Assembly: GCA_950295325.1 (NCBI GenBank)
Contig: OX485807.1
Span: 7,380,501 to 7,444,500 of the forward strand
Origin: Polytrichum commune
Taxonomy: Eukaryota > Streptophyta > Polytrichopsida > Polytrichales > Polytrichaceae
Reading direction: 5' to 3'
Length of the DNA stretch: 64,000 nucleotides
In this document: one piece after another, positions 21,700 to 33,552 of the stretch
How positions within the stretch are numbered: position 1 is the first letter of the stretch
Layout of the letters: each line of letters begins with the position of its first letter
Notes under the pieces: generated by a model
Told to the model about the DNA's origin: nothing
What the model saw: only the letters and a program-made list of their open reading frames with translations
Databases searched by the model: none
Program-made: the position numbers and the translations under genes

Positions 21700-24600
21700 T
21701 AACCATTGAGAAAAGTGTTTTTCAACACTTGCACCTCTTGGTCAAATAACTCACTTGCATTATTAATGGAGAATGTGGAAGATTCTTGCAATGGCAAGAA
21801 AAAGGAAGTGAAGATTAAACGAGCGAGGGGAATGTCCTTAAGGGCATGTGTGGCTAAAGCCACGGGTTGGACGCTTGAGAAAGCCAACTCTACCACAAGC
21901 CAAGAGGCTAACATTAATAAAGTACAATGAGTGGAAACAATATGTGTTCTTTTGGACATAAAAATTACTTTGCACATGGTTCAAGTTTGTAAGAGATACA
22001 TGTGACTCGCAAAGCCATCACCCGGACTAGGACGCTTAAGGGTGGTGGATTTGGCCTCACACTTGCAGATGTAAAAAATGCATGGCTCCCCTTGCTCTCT
22101 GTTTGTGATTATCATTCAACTCCTTGCCAAAATTTGCCATGGTCTTCTTCAACTGTTTTTAATCAATATGATGTTGTTCATGATTCTTTTGTAGTAAATC
22201 TAGGTGTACCATCACAATTTCTAGTACTAACCCTCAGAGTACATGTCGGAGTGCATTTTTTGGTGTGGTGTTTGAATTGTTGAATGTATCAGCACATTAA
22301 TCTCCACCGCTTTAACACATATGAGGCAACTCTCTGGACCATTTTTTTGGTGTTCATGTTGCACCTCTCATGCATGCAAATAGTTTTGTCCTTGTTGAAT
22401 TGTGTATGAAGATTTTCATTGTTGTGGATGCAAAAATAAGGTAAGTGAACTCTAATTTGCTTTCTTCTCAAAATTTTCAAGTAGTGGTAGCTCTTTGTTT
22501 CACACCAAGATTAGGTTAGGAGAGGGAGATAAGGTATTTACCTTTTAAACAATAATTGGCAAAATATTTTGTTTGTCTTCTATTCATTGTATATCATAAA
22601 GAAGAGATGTTTTTTTTCCCTCATAAATTATAGTATGAGGACCTTTAGAAGCAAAGTGTGCTTGGATGGATTTGTCTTTTGATATGCATTGTAGTGGCAA
22701 CACATCTACAACATTGGTCGTCCTTTGTTATTAGGGTGGCGGGTCGATGTATTTGTATAATCAAATTCGATCTTATAATGCTAATGTGTTTGAACATAAT
22801 AATGGCAATCTCTTTTTTCACCTTCATTTGGACCACTAACACACCACTAATGGTGTCTATTAGTTACTTACCATGCAATTCATTGGCCATAAGTTCATCT
22901 TGCTAAGCATGAATTTGGAATTAATTTCACACTTGTATGAAGGGTGAAAGCAAGCCAGAGTGTCCAATTTTTGGGGAAATTTGGAGTCCCTTTAAATATT
23001 TCCATGGTTCAAGTATGTTGTAGGTGGATGAACCTACATATGCCCAAAACCTTATCCACTACATATTGAAGACCAAAACCCTATTCATAATGTATGTGCC
23101 CAAACCGAACGCCCTATCCACCACATATGCCATAGTGTTGACATCACCATGGTCTAGAATAAATGTAGAAAAAATATTTAAAAAAAATTGAGTACTTGGA
23201 ACCATGTTTTGTGTCGTTAAGTTGCTATAACGTTAGTTAACCAAAACCCATGGTATAGACTCTCAAGGAAGGCTTCACTAGTGTTTGTTACATGTATTTG
23301 TCACATTATAGTTCATCAATCAAAAAATATGGTTGCTAAAACTTTAATTAAATTTAGGATAACTCATGCCTAATAACTCTTCCTACACCATGGTTCACTT
23401 TCCTAGTACTGAAATTGATAATAGTTCTACCATCTGCCATTTGCACGATTACACGACCAATCAAAACATGGTTTTCTTCATCTTTGGTTGGTAAAGGGAT
23501 TCTCTCTCATCTCTTTCATTCAACAAACCATTATTCATACGACAATGGCTTTTCCTTCTAACCATCATCAATTTAATAATAAGATTCATCTCATTATTTT
23601 GCTTCACCTTTTATAGATTTCAACAATAGTTAATAGTTTCCTCTCAAGCTAAATCTTGACCTTTCAGCTACTTCACACATCTTGTGCCTTTACAGGACGT
23701 GACTTTTCAAGTGGCATCCTTCTCAGATATAGTTGAGGTTTCAAGCTGGGCTCAAAGGATGTGGAAAGGATCATGGCCCCTCTATGTTGGAACTAGTGAA
23801 TAATCTTGTTGAATACCGAGACCAATTGCTTGGCCGTCGTTGCCATCTGTGATAGATTCCCCCTTTTACCCAATGAATATACCCGATCTAGAGGGGATGC
23901 TCTTAGTGTGAAGATTTTAGCATCATCCACCTCTTAGTAAAGAGAGAATACACAATTAGTGTGAAACTGCTAAGAGCGTTTGAATGTTAAGTAGACACAC
24001 AAAACATCTGTGAGTAAGTACGTAGGCTGGGTTGTTGGAGAGAGAGGAAACTTAATCTGCTGCAGCATTTGTCCAATCTAATCTAGTGTTCTTTCTGGAC
24101 CTCGTGTAATCAGATAAGTCTTGCTGTCAGACCAGAGATTTGGTAAGACTTAAGGTTTTGATCACATGGTCTACTAAGCTTAAAGCATGCGCTCAAGATT
24201 TTCTTCAAATATGTGGTACAAAATCTCAGATTTGTTGAACCTTTCCCACGCAGAAAGTGTCATGTGCAACAAAGCTCATGTTTTGACTTATCATCTTATT
24301 ACGAATAATCTTAGTACTCGGGCCTTCATACACTGACCTTGCGTTGTTCTTAGGTATCACTAAAACAATTCATTTTGTGCAGGATTATGTCATGTGTTGT
24401 TGTGATCATATAAGAAGTTTTGGAAGGTTTATCTTTTATCCCTTACAAAGTACGCAAAGTGCTCTCTATTCCAACACAAAATAATGATATTCCTCTCAAA
24501 ATTTGCCACGTGTCATGTTTACGTTCGTCACAACCCACTTGTATCTCATATGGAAACTACATTCCCGCACATGTAAAGATGAAATAGGGAGCCTTGCATG

Positions 24601-24779
24601 ATACCCTCACATGAGAAGATGTTATATTCACAATCCTATTTATAGTATTTTTCAACAACATACTAGTCTCTTCACCCTTTCTCTCCTCCAATGAAAGAGT
24701 TTCCAATTTCAACTAAATCTGAAGCATGAAGTGTGAAGAAAATAAAAGAATGGAAAATCCAATCAACTTGTTGATCGGC
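21700..24779. other. About 3 kb with no recognised gene
   Basis: The largest ORFs are 82-93 aa (21699-21977 minus, 22002-22283 plus, 22658-22906 plus), with no motif and no partner in the window. A 22.0-22.3 kb stretch has fairly even composition and could be an old exon or a retroelement relic. Confidence 0.4.
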
Positions 24780-25613
24780 GTGAATGTGAGGTTCTTAACT
24801 TATAGGGATCATGGGTACCCATAATGCAAGAAAAGGTGTTTTGGCTTCCTTAGGGGAGGTGGGCACAATGCTAATATTAGACAATTGTCATACTATGTTC
24901 AAAGGTTGGGTACCATGTCTCCCAGGTTGGGGGGTGGGGGCAATAGGGGCTTGTCTATTATCTAAATTTCCTTTGGTGAGGAGTGGGTAAGTGAGGTGCA
25001 ATGTTCCATATTGAAGTCTTCAATGCCTTTTAAACGCGATTTGGCCCTTCAAAATATACCTCTCTCAAAACAACCCTTCAAAACACAACCTCAAATTGAA
25101 AATGAACACGTTACTTGAAGTCCTCAATATAATATGCATGTCAAGTATTGTTCATACAAAAATTGATCAGTCAAATTTCATTTGTCCCTGGAGAGCAAAG
25201 ACTCAAGAATCGAGAGTCCCTCCCTTTTCTCCCTCGCTCTCGGGGAGGACACTTAGGAAAATTAGTAAACATGGTGCGTTAAAATATAGGCTGTATTTTA
25301 TTCATGAGCAATAAAATTTAGAAAAAATTAGATGCAATAGAGGATGCTTAAAATTCAAGTAAGGAATAATTAGAGAATATATCAAGAATATATCCGAACT
25401 ATTTGAGAATATACCTCAAATATTCCAATTATGTGATAGCCTCATTTAAATACCCCTTTAACGCACGTGTTCACACAAAGTATAGTGAAGTGTCCCCCCC
25501 GAGCCCTCACTACCACCTCCGTCCTTGAACTTGTAATATCTTAGACTCCCCTCGGATGCCCCTCCCCTCCAGATCCGCCATTTGCTTCATTTCCAGCACC
25601 ACACACCTCAACA

Positions 25614-25751
25614 ATGAGAAGTATGCTAGATCAATTTGTTTTGGTTGCCATTCGGACACGCCGAATCGGTGGCTTCCGATCTGATCTACTTCACATTAGT
25701 ACGGGACAGACGGGCATGCTTGTAGGTAGGCAGGGGATTGGATTACCATGA
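25614..25751 (+). CDS. Short ORF in hAT copy B, possible relic first exon
   Basis: Met at 25614 begins MRSMLDQFVLVAIRTRR and runs about 45 codons to a stop. It follows a C-rich stretch at 25490-25600 that could be a leader. It lies in the part of copy B missing from copy A, where a transposase 5' exon would be expected. The frame shows no zinc finger, so the assignment is weak. Confidence 0.25.
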   Translation: MRSMLDQFVLVAIRTRRIGGFRSDLLHISTGQTGMLVGRQGIGLP

Positions 25752-25977
25752 GCCTAAATGCTCAGCAGGTAATGCAAGGATTGAAACCAAGAACTAGATC
25801 CATGAGTTCTTGAATTCAAGGCTCTCATGTTTGGGGTGGAATCTAGAACTAGGTTCAAATGGGTAGTTGTATAACTAGATGTTGAGTCCACTATTAGTTT
25901 TGGGATGGAGGTTAAAGATCTATTCGGAATTAATTTTGGGTGAGGAGGAATGTGGTGGAGTAGTAGCAACAACAACA

Positions 25978-26600
25978 CATTTTGAACTATGACTCCATGC
26001 CCAAGTGTGACGTAGGAAGCTCATTGGAGGAGTGCATCACTTTGGGGAGGCAATATGTGTAGAATGTCATCGATTCACTTCATGATTGCTTCCCTAACTT
26101 GCCCATTTTCAATACGGCCAGACTTTTTAGCCCAAAACACTATCCATTAGATGAATTGGACAAAGGGGCATTAATAAAGCAATGGCTAAATTGGTTGATG
26201 ACACATTTTCGTTGGAGCGATGACCTTGTTAATCAATGCATTGCATAATTGCTAGAATTCGTGGAGATGTTATATTATGTTCGTGAACACCGAGGTATGC
26301 ATGAAGCTTGGGTTTTTTTGTGGCAATGACCGGGAGTTCATGATTAATTGGCCAACTCTAATGTGATCCCAACTAGCATTGTTGTTTGTGAGTGTGTTTT
26401 CCAAAGCAAAATTGGGTTAAGAGCAAAAGGAGAACTAGGCTCAACCTTGACATACTAGATGCTTTAATGAGGGTTACTCTAAATGGGTTTGGAGTTGAAT
26501 TCATGGATTGGAATGGCATTTTTGAAACTTGGAAAACCGCCATAAGAACCAACAAGCATAGGGCATTGTCACTACAAGAAGTGGAGTTAGATGGTTGATT
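25978..26600 (+). pseudogene. hAT transposase C-terminus, copy B, degenerate
   Basis: Translates in register with copy A from the YDSMPECDVGGSLE region through FSPKHYP, WLN, THFRWSDDLVNQC and FVEML to the C-terminal block ending EVELDG. It carries an in-frame stop early (QYV then stop), another after NQCIA, and a frame change near the WVFCGNDREF motif. The last 68 codons remain open (26392-26598). It is dead, whereas copy A kept its frame. Confidence 0.85.
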
Positions 26601-27039
26601 CTTAATTCTTCACATTGTATTGGAGGCATGTACCGTATAATTCATGCACAAGTTTAATATGAATTTTGTATTTCATTTCTATATTCTTGGATTGACGTCT
26701 TGGATTTGAACCAACCCTTCAATTGAAAGGCTAAAATTTGAGAGCCTTCAAAATGGAACTCATATGAGGGCTTCAATCTTGAATATTGGTGAGGTGTTTG
26801 ATGGTGTTTTGGTGTATATTTTCCATGAGGCTTTAAGTGTTGGATTTGGCTATGTTCATTTTGTCAAGTTTGTTTATGTAAGGTTTGTATATGATTTGGA
26901 CATGTGTCCAAATGGAAGAAATGAGGCTCTTATGGTGGTTGGGGTGGACTAATCTTTCAATCACCATTGCTTGACCTTGGTGGAGATATTGAGGAGAATG
27001 AGGAGCAAGTAGGAGATAACCAAGTTGCATTTTTTTATT

Positions 27040-27600
27040 TTTTTAAAAAGGAGGATTAGCAAGCAAAGGGTATTCTTCAACACCTTTGTCGTACAACAAG
27101 TGTACATTCACTTCTTATATTTGGTGTGTAGGAAACCTTATAGTATCTAAATGTGGCGTCTAAAAATAGAATGCCACATTTTAGGAGGCATGGTTTAAGG
27201 TTAATAATTAGGGTTAGGGCTAATTATCATGTTGAAAATTGATACTTAGGTTTAGAATTTATAATTCAGATAAAAAATTAAATCAAGTTTTTATTCAATT
27301 ATAAATTATCATTGAAGCTGTAAATTTTCATTCCAACTATTACATATCAAATTTGTAATTACTCATTTGACTAAGATTTAAAAAAAACATATATACAATG
27401 CAAAAATTTAAGAAACTCATAAAGAATAAGGAGAATACATAAAATGAACAAGAAACTTAGAATTTAGATTTGGCGTAAATATAACACTTCAATACATTGA
27501 CAATTCTTCACTTCAATTAATGTCACAATCACAAATCAATTTGGATTTTTTTTTAAAGGTTTTTGAAATGATAACAATATGAACTATATTCACATGAAAT
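27040..27600. other. Very AT-rich, no gene recognised
   Basis: Runs of a and t with no ORF of note. Confidence 0.45.
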
Positions 27601-27609
27601 CTTAAAACA

Positions 27610-27850
27610 AATGCTGGGGAATTATAGATTTACAATACTCCAACTACCGTCACTTACCAAATGATTTTTCATAAAATTTTAATCATCCATGACAATATTT
27701 CATCACAAGTTGCTGACAACAAAATGGTTTTAGCCAATAGATGAACTCATCCATCATCCATGACAATATTTGTTTACTTATTCATAAGAATTTTCATGCA
27801 CAAAATTGCCATGGTGACATTAAATACTATATGACATTAAATGTAGTGTA
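27610..27850 (+). repeat. R4 repeat, right half
   Basis: Matches 44210-44478: the attatagatttacaat block, gacaatatttgt, ttactta then ttcataa, and an end in aatgtagtgtagt. Confidence 0.65.
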
Positions 27851-28475
27851 GTTTATCTCGAGTTACCCTATATTTCAATTTTTTACTCTTAGGAAATCCA
27901 TACTAAATTGTGACTCAAGATTTTAAATATCAAAACAAAGCCATTTTCTTTTTATCTATAAAATAGGGAAACTTTTGTGCCATGGTTATAGAGCAAGTGC
28001 CTGAATCAAAGTGCATTTTCGAGATGGCACATTGAATATGAGTTTATCATTCTACAACCATGTGGAATAAGTGCTAGCTTGTGTTTGCATGACTATTATA
28101 ATGATCTCCATGCATGATTGAAATATCATCCAAGAACATCCGCCCCTTGCAATGTACAAACATGACAATTTCATTGGTATACATTGGTTTTATATGTAGG
28201 CACAAGGTTATCGGGGCATGTGAATGTGTTAGCTGACTCCAAATGTGCTCACATTTTTGGGGGGGCCTCGTTGAAAGGTGGAACACCCACCCAAATGGCA
28301 ACTACCCTAAACCTCACTAACTTAGGATGATTCTCACTAATTGGAATGTCTAATAATAGAACATCAAGGCTATTTTGGGGGGACATGTGGTTTGTGTGTG
28401 AATGCACAAACCCACACTATCTTATTACATCAAGGTGACTTGGTAGTATTGCCATGAACTCCGAGAGTATAGAGA
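27851..28475. other. No gene recognised
   Basis: Two short open frames, no motif, no partner noticed. Confidence 0.4.
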
Positions 28476-28483
28476 CACACATA

Positions 28484-29246
28484 CATGGCATAAAATTGAC
28501 ACCCTGGGGGGTGTATTTTGCTTCCTAGAGTGTCCTAGGACACCCAAATCTCAAACAGGGTGTCCCCGAGGACACCCAAAAATCCTACAAGGGTGTCCTT
28601 TTTACACCCAAAAAAAATTCAGGGTGTCCCCTGTACTTGTAGGGCTTATCAACGTATATGTTTGACAAAGTTTTTGCAAGTTTTTCTTTTTTGACACGCA
28701 AAAACTTGCACGAAAAAAAAATGCACGTCAATTGACACGCACATTCTAGAAATTGACACGTACTGTGACTTGTGAAGAAAAAAATCCTCATATGACAAAG
28801 TTGTGGCAAGCTGTTCTTGTAATTCCTGCTAGTACATCTTCTTGTGAGAGAGGATTTTCTACTCAAAATCATATTAAATCTACTTTACGGTGTAGTTTGG
28901 TATTAAAGACTTTGGAAGCACAAATGAGAGTTGCAATGGCAAAAATCCCCATAGAGGCCATTGACTTTGAACAAGTATGGGTAAAGTGGTGTGCTATGAA
29001 AGGCCGCCGCTTGTAGGTTTGATTTGCATTGCAAGTTATGATATGTAGTGATTTTTTTGATTTTTAATTGAAATTTTGAAATGATATTATATATTTTTCA
29101 AAATTGTACCTATTTTGACCAAAAAAATTTTTTTAAGAGAAATTTATGAGGACACCCAAAAATTGGAGCACGGTGTCCTTGGGACACCCAAAATTTGGGC
29201 AGGGTGTCCCCTGGAAATTTGGCTAGGGTGTCAAATTTATGGCCTG
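28484..29246 (+). mobile_element. hAT element C, 763 bp, 8-bp TSD cacacata
   Basis: Inverted ends of 22 bp with three mismatches share cataaa, ttgacaccct and an outer CA. The perfect duplication cacacata lies at 28476-28483 and 29247-29254. Both subterminal regions are packed with the octamer ggacaccc or its reverse complement gggtgtcc, about a dozen near-matches, within 160 bp of the left end and 100 bp of the right end. Such dense subterminal arrays are transposase-binding sites in known hAT elements. The sequence is unrelated to the A/B family. Confidence 0.92.
28753..29016 (+). pseudogene. hAT transposase dimerisation-domain fragment (87 aa)
   Basis: Residues 17-36 read LWQAVLVIPASTSSCERGFS, then NHIKSTLRCSLVLKTLEAQMRV. 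This is the hAT C-terminal dimerisation signature in its usual position before the stop. Residues 1-13 derive from sequence just downstream of the left subterminal repeats, so the Met is accidental. Everything N-terminal, including the DDE catalytic residues, is gone. It lies inside element C, whose ends it presumably once mobilised. The domain is nearer to the consensus hAT signature (SCERGFS) than copy A's (VCERDFS). Confidence 0.85.
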
Positions 29247-29319
29247 CACACATACATGAACTTTCATGTATACTTTGCCGCTATCCAAGTTTTATTCACA
29301 ACGATGGCTTCATACCTCA

Positions 29320-29642
29320 AGGGTTGGGCACATGGCCCAACTTTGGGCAGCCCAAACGGCACTTGGGTAGTGTGGCCCCCGGCTCCCCACAAATTTGGGG
29401 ATTGTGCACCCAAGTTGCGGTGGCATAGCATGGGCCACCACTTATCACCACCTGGAACAATGTTAAGGATGAATTTGAAGGAGTGTTTCCAATGCACTAG
29501 GATAAATGTAGGCAACCTACGTTGTGGCCTTGCTTGAGCAACAACCATTTTGTTGTTGTTGTATTGTATTGTTGCTAGGCTGCGCTCCCTAACAATTAAA
29601 AACAGTAGCGGGGCACCAAAGTTGGGTCATCTGCCCAACCCT
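29320..29642. mobile_element. Small element with 27-bp inverted ends
   Basis: Arms 29320-29346 and 29616-29642 pair with two mismatches (core agggttgggca and cccaactttgg). Each arm is itself partly self-complementary (gttgggc...gcccaac). The interior has no transposase. No convincing target duplication was found, so the superfamily is undetermined. Confidence 0.7.
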
Positions 29643-30484
29643 CCAAGATGAGGGCCCATCCCCTTTGACCTCATCAAGCGGCTGAACAATGTTACAAAAT
29701 GGTTACCTAACCTTCTTGATGAAGAAATTACGAACAACTTTAGATGTAAGCAATGGTGATAGACATACATCCACCTCTTTGAGTTTGACCCCCACTAACA
29801 TTACCCAATATGGAAACTCAATCAGTTATATTATAATCTATACTTGGTTTTTTGACCCTGAGATTACCATCAAGAACACTAAAACAATCTCCAAAGACCC
29901 CACTTAAAATGATTTAACCACAAGTATACGGGGCCATGTTTTTCAAAGAGAGGAAATTATTGTGTACGAGTGTACCTCTCGTCCATCCAACATAAAAACT
30001 AGTCCTCCTATAAGTTTGTTGCCAATCCATCTCAAATGGCCTCGAGCAGACTAAGAGCCACTTCACACACGAGCCAAGGGCCATGACCATGTAACCATGA
30101 GGGCCCTTGATTCTCATCCCAAGGCCGTACCACTAACATGATCTTCCAAGATTCCCTTAGGCCCACCTCTTAGAGGTGCGCCTAACGCAAATTCCAACAC
30201 ACCATGAAACATCATTCAGAGAATGCCATGTGGAAATCCATGTAGACTTCAATGGTCTCTGCCTTTTTCGACCAATGAAAGACCTTAGAATGCAATGCTC
30301 ACAAACCTTCAGTCTTGTGTGTGAAGTAACCCTAAATTTGGGTCCCTAGTATCAAATCAACCAAAAAAAAGTAGCATGCGGACTGCATACAATTCGAGGG
30401 CTTGTATGTTGGATGAATGAGAGGTGCGCTCGAATGCAACGATTCTCTCTCTCTCTCTCCGTGTTTTTCCTTACACCTCCGTAA
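29643..30484. other. No gene recognised
   Basis: Short open frames on both strands without motif. A CT microsatellite lies at 30443-30460. Confidence 0.4.
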
Positions 30485-30504
30485 CCCCCCCCCCCCCCCC
30501 CCCC
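30485..30504. repeat. Poly-C tract (20 nt)
   Basis: Pure C run following a CT repeat. It is the longest uninterrupted homopolymer in the window. Confidence 0.9.
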
Positions 30505-30603
30505 TTTCTCTTTCGGCGGGCCTTACCACCCATGGAAGGGTGGGGCTTCCCAATTTCCGGAGAATGGGTGTACGCATGCATTGATTTTGTGGCAGCTGGG
30601 GTT

Positions 30604-30969
30604 TCATGGGGGGGCTTCTACTACAATTGATATCCGGATTTCAGAAATCCTGCCAAATCCACGATTCTTGGAATCCTGAAGGAAAAGGAAAGGAAGGGAA
30701 GGAAAGGCAGGGAAGGGAAGCAAGGACCCACCGTTACTAACATCCCCAAAGGTGGCCCAGTTATTGTAGTACAATACCCTAAGCCCAGCCCCCCTTCCAT
30801 GTACCGAATGACCAGCCTTTGAAGCCTTCAAAGTCCAGTGATCTCCGGGCTCCCTGCTGGGCCACTCCTGTAGACGGCTCTTTATTCCAACCAACAAATA
30901 ATAAGTGTTTTGATTCCCCTCGTATTTTGCCACTGTCAATCCTACATTGGTTGAGACTCTCCGGAACAT
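30604..30969 (-). CDS. Unrecognised open frame (121 aa), possible exon relic
   Basis: A GC-richer island. The minus strand is open for 121 codons and a second minus frame is also open over 30780-31010. The translation begins MFRRVSTNVGLTVAKYEGN and its middle (residues ~30-75) looks protein-like, but the last third comes from a purine tract (30660-30725). No family is recognised and the competing open frame makes the reading doubtful. It could equally be a decayed gene fragment carried by a transposon. Confidence 0.2.
   Translation of the reverse strand: MFRRVSTNVGLTVAKYEGNQNTYYLLVGIKSRLQEWPSREPGDHWTLKASKAGHSVHGRGAGLRVLYYNNWATFGDVSNGGSLLPFPAFPSLPFLFLQDSKNRGFGRISEIRISIVVEAPP
30665..30725. repeat. 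Purine-rich (GGAAA)n-like tract
   Basis: Degenerate repeats of ggaaagg and agggaagg. A similar tract lies at 61556-61600. Confidence 0.85.
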
Positions 30970-31019
30970 TTATGGAAAATCCATTTGCAGCGGTAGTGAA
31001 GATGAAATAGAGCGTCTTC

Positions 31020-32980
31020 TATGGCACCTCTGTTTCTACCATTGCTTCAAAGGTTTAGGTTATTCTTATCTCATAAACAATAATTACAAGGGTGAGAGTT
31101 TCGTCTACATATTTTAATGTATTGTATTTTAAAATTGTACGAGAACGCATATAAGGTAGATGGTGCTATACCAATGACTTCGAACGTTGAATATGTATTA
31201 TTAGATGGGTAAGGTTATACGTGTTTTTCAACACACCAAAGTATGTCTTGTTTAGACGTCGTATGCAGAAGTCATAAGGGTTCAACTTTTATTGATGGAT
31301 GATTCATAATCAACATGGGATTCTATGGTGGTGGACATTCTTTATGTCAATATGTTTTTATTGTGCAAGAAATCAGGGCGCTGGTTTTTGAGGGGGGTGT
31401 GGGTTTTAAGCATAGTCTACCTTACGATTATGATGAAACAATTGTCTGAGTCAACTATGTGGAGAAAAACTCAAAGCTCGTGCCTATGGGATTCTCACAT
31501 GTCAAGTTATGTTAATAGAAGGTGAGCGCAATGCCTATTATGGACACTTTTGATATTCCAACATAGTGCGCAGTGGTTTGAGAACAAATTCAAAGTTATA
31601 TGACCACATTACCAAATCCAAATGAAGAACATGAGAGTTAATCTTGTTATTGTTGGAATCTAGAAGAATATATATTATCCTAAATCCTTGAAGTAGAATT
31701 CATAGATGAAATCCTTTCAAATGTGTACATTATAGACTTGGATTTACACCTATACGTTAGAATGCATTATAGGTTGTGGTTCATGATGGATGCACTCATG
31801 AGTCACCATTGTTGACATGTTGGCTTTACAACCTTTAATTATTTTTTAAGACAAATGAACATTCTAATTCTTTGCCCCAAAACATACAAGGCCACGAGGA
31901 CTCAAAACAAAGAGGGGCGCATCTCTAGGGATCAAGTAGCGAAATGGATAAACTGTCTAAAAAGGCAACCAAACGCCTAAGCATGAAAACTAAGCAACAA
32001 TGGATGCCTGGATATCATAAGGGATCTTAGAGTTGGACCGGTAGTAGAACAAGTTGCCAAGAATTTTGTCACATTTGCAGGTTGCTTCATGAAATTTTAG
32101 GGTCAATTCATTTCAATACTTATTAAGGGTCCATGCAAATAATGCATAAAATGTACCCCGATGGATTCAAATGTTAGGGGGCAAATCTTAGAGACATATT
32201 ATAGTCGAGAATCCCTTGCCAAATAGTTCGTTAAAATGTTGGAAATATTAGTGTACTCACGATATCTGCAAAAATCATCCGTTAAGAAGGTGAACACACA
32301 AATAATAAACCACTTGTATAGCTTGAAAATAGTATCAAAAACCCTAAGATAGTCCAAAGGAAGAGAAGGGGGGGGGTCCAGATTGCAAGGATGGCAAAAT
32401 TGCAAGTTTTGTCAAATGATGCGAATATTGCAAATTTGACTCTAATAAACTGTCCACTATGATGTTCAAAAGAATTATTATCCCAAACATACTTAGGGTG
32501 GATCATAGGTGTGCCCAATCGGTTACATATCTCAATCAAACAACTAAGGTAGATATGCAGAAAACAGTGTAAAAAAGTTGATTCGGCAAGAAGGAGCAGC
32601 TTGAATTTGTGCAATATTTTTTCAGAGATGGAGTAGAGGAAATGATGAGGAATGCAAGTTGTTTTGTAATTTCATGTGAATAATTAGTTGCATTTCTCCA
32701 AAGAGGCAAGTAAGTCAAACCCCCTACTTGTATAGTAGAGTCTCCCTAATTTGAGCATTGAAATATCGTACTTGCATACAAATGCACACAAAACGGTTAA
32801 CTCAATGGCACCCAGAAGTAATTGCAAGTGGTGTGAAATCTTGTCTAGCCAATCATTGCATCCAACCTACCACTACATCCTTTTCAGGCTACCACTTTTC
32901 AGAATTAGCCATTTTGGGTCCACACAAAAATTAATTCTACCCCTAGTCTAGTGAACCAATAGTGGTCATTCACCAATTTT
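31020..32980. other. About 2 kb with no recognised gene
   Basis: AT-rich, ORFs up to 110 aa (32282-32614 minus) without motif. A 9-nt G run lies at 32368-32376. Confidence 0.4.
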
Positions 32981-32990
32981 AGTTTTCCTA

Positions 32991-33285
32991 CCTTATATTT
33001 GAGTGGTTTGTGGTTAGATGTAGCTCCAAAAGCAAACACTAAAAGACATGTGTTTAAAAGATATCGGACTATGTGCTGAAAACATGACAACCATTTTAAA
33101 CTCAATAGTCAACCTAGGGGGGGGGGCTATATAACCACTTAATGAGCATGAGATTCCTCACTTCCATATTAAATGAGACATTTATTTGAGCTCCAATAAT
33201 TATGAGGAAAGTGGCCACGGCCTTGGTTTGGATTAGCCAACTCCATCTCATACCAATTACGTGTTTCAGGTTTTAGGAGAAGTGG
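32991..33285 (+). repeat. R1 dispersed repeat, near full length
   Basis: All R1 blocks in order, from atatttgagtggtttgtggt through aagacatgtgtttaaaagat, ccacttaatgagcatgaga and attatgaggaaagtgg to aggttttaggagaagtgg. A 10-nt G run is inserted at 33117-33126, after the gtcaacc block. Confidence 0.82.
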
Positions 33286-33552
33286 GCTAGTTGGGGGAAA
33301 AAGGTCTTGAAAAGTAACATGATCCAAGACCCATCTACCATGACATTACTAAGCAACTAGATGGTGGCATTTTTCCATATAACGCAATGCGATAAAATGA
33401 AATAAAATACTGGATTTATAGATGCTTGTCGAAAACTCCAGAACACATAGCATGAGTGCTCCCCGTAAATGGAAGGTCCCGGAATTAAAGAAGAAATATC
33501 CTCGCCCAATACATGGTCCCAAAGAACATAGCCAAGAATTAAGTGATGTTAC

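Larger units (their letters stand above)
24999..26788 (+). mobile_element. hAT element copy B, 8-bp TSD gtgaggtg
   Basis: The ends (caatgttccatattgaag at 24999; reverse complement of caatattcaagattgaag ending at 26788) are diverged versions of copy A's ends. The perfect duplication gtgaggtg is at 24991-24998 and 26789-26796. About 120 bp at the left end and all of 25978-26788 match copy A. The middle (25120-25970) does not, so the two copies are different deletion derivatives of a longer parent. The paralogous retroelement copy at 38.77 kb reads through the target once, as an unoccupied site. Confidence 0.93.
24780..27030 (-). pseudogene. FTYCHDRF-type retroelement pseudogene split by hAT copy B
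   Basis: On the minus strand, 26797-27030 encodes a block ending LMENIHQNTIK. It continues, after the hAT element at 24999-26788 is skipped, as HLTYPLLTKGNLDNRQ and runs to a stop near 24890. This mirrors LMKNIHQNAIKYLTYLVLNKRKLDNRQ of the copy at 38706-39223. The 3' non-coding tail (cccacctccc, catgggtacccat) is also shared in outline. The upstream part carries an in-frame stop (SNT then stop) and is diverged. The host copy was therefore present before the hAT inserted. Confidence 0.8.

Noticed and set aside
29115-29548. Overlapping ORFs on both strands (140 aa, 77 aa, 94 aa)
   Set aside because: They span the end of hAT element C and the small inverted-repeat element; no motif and the frames compete.
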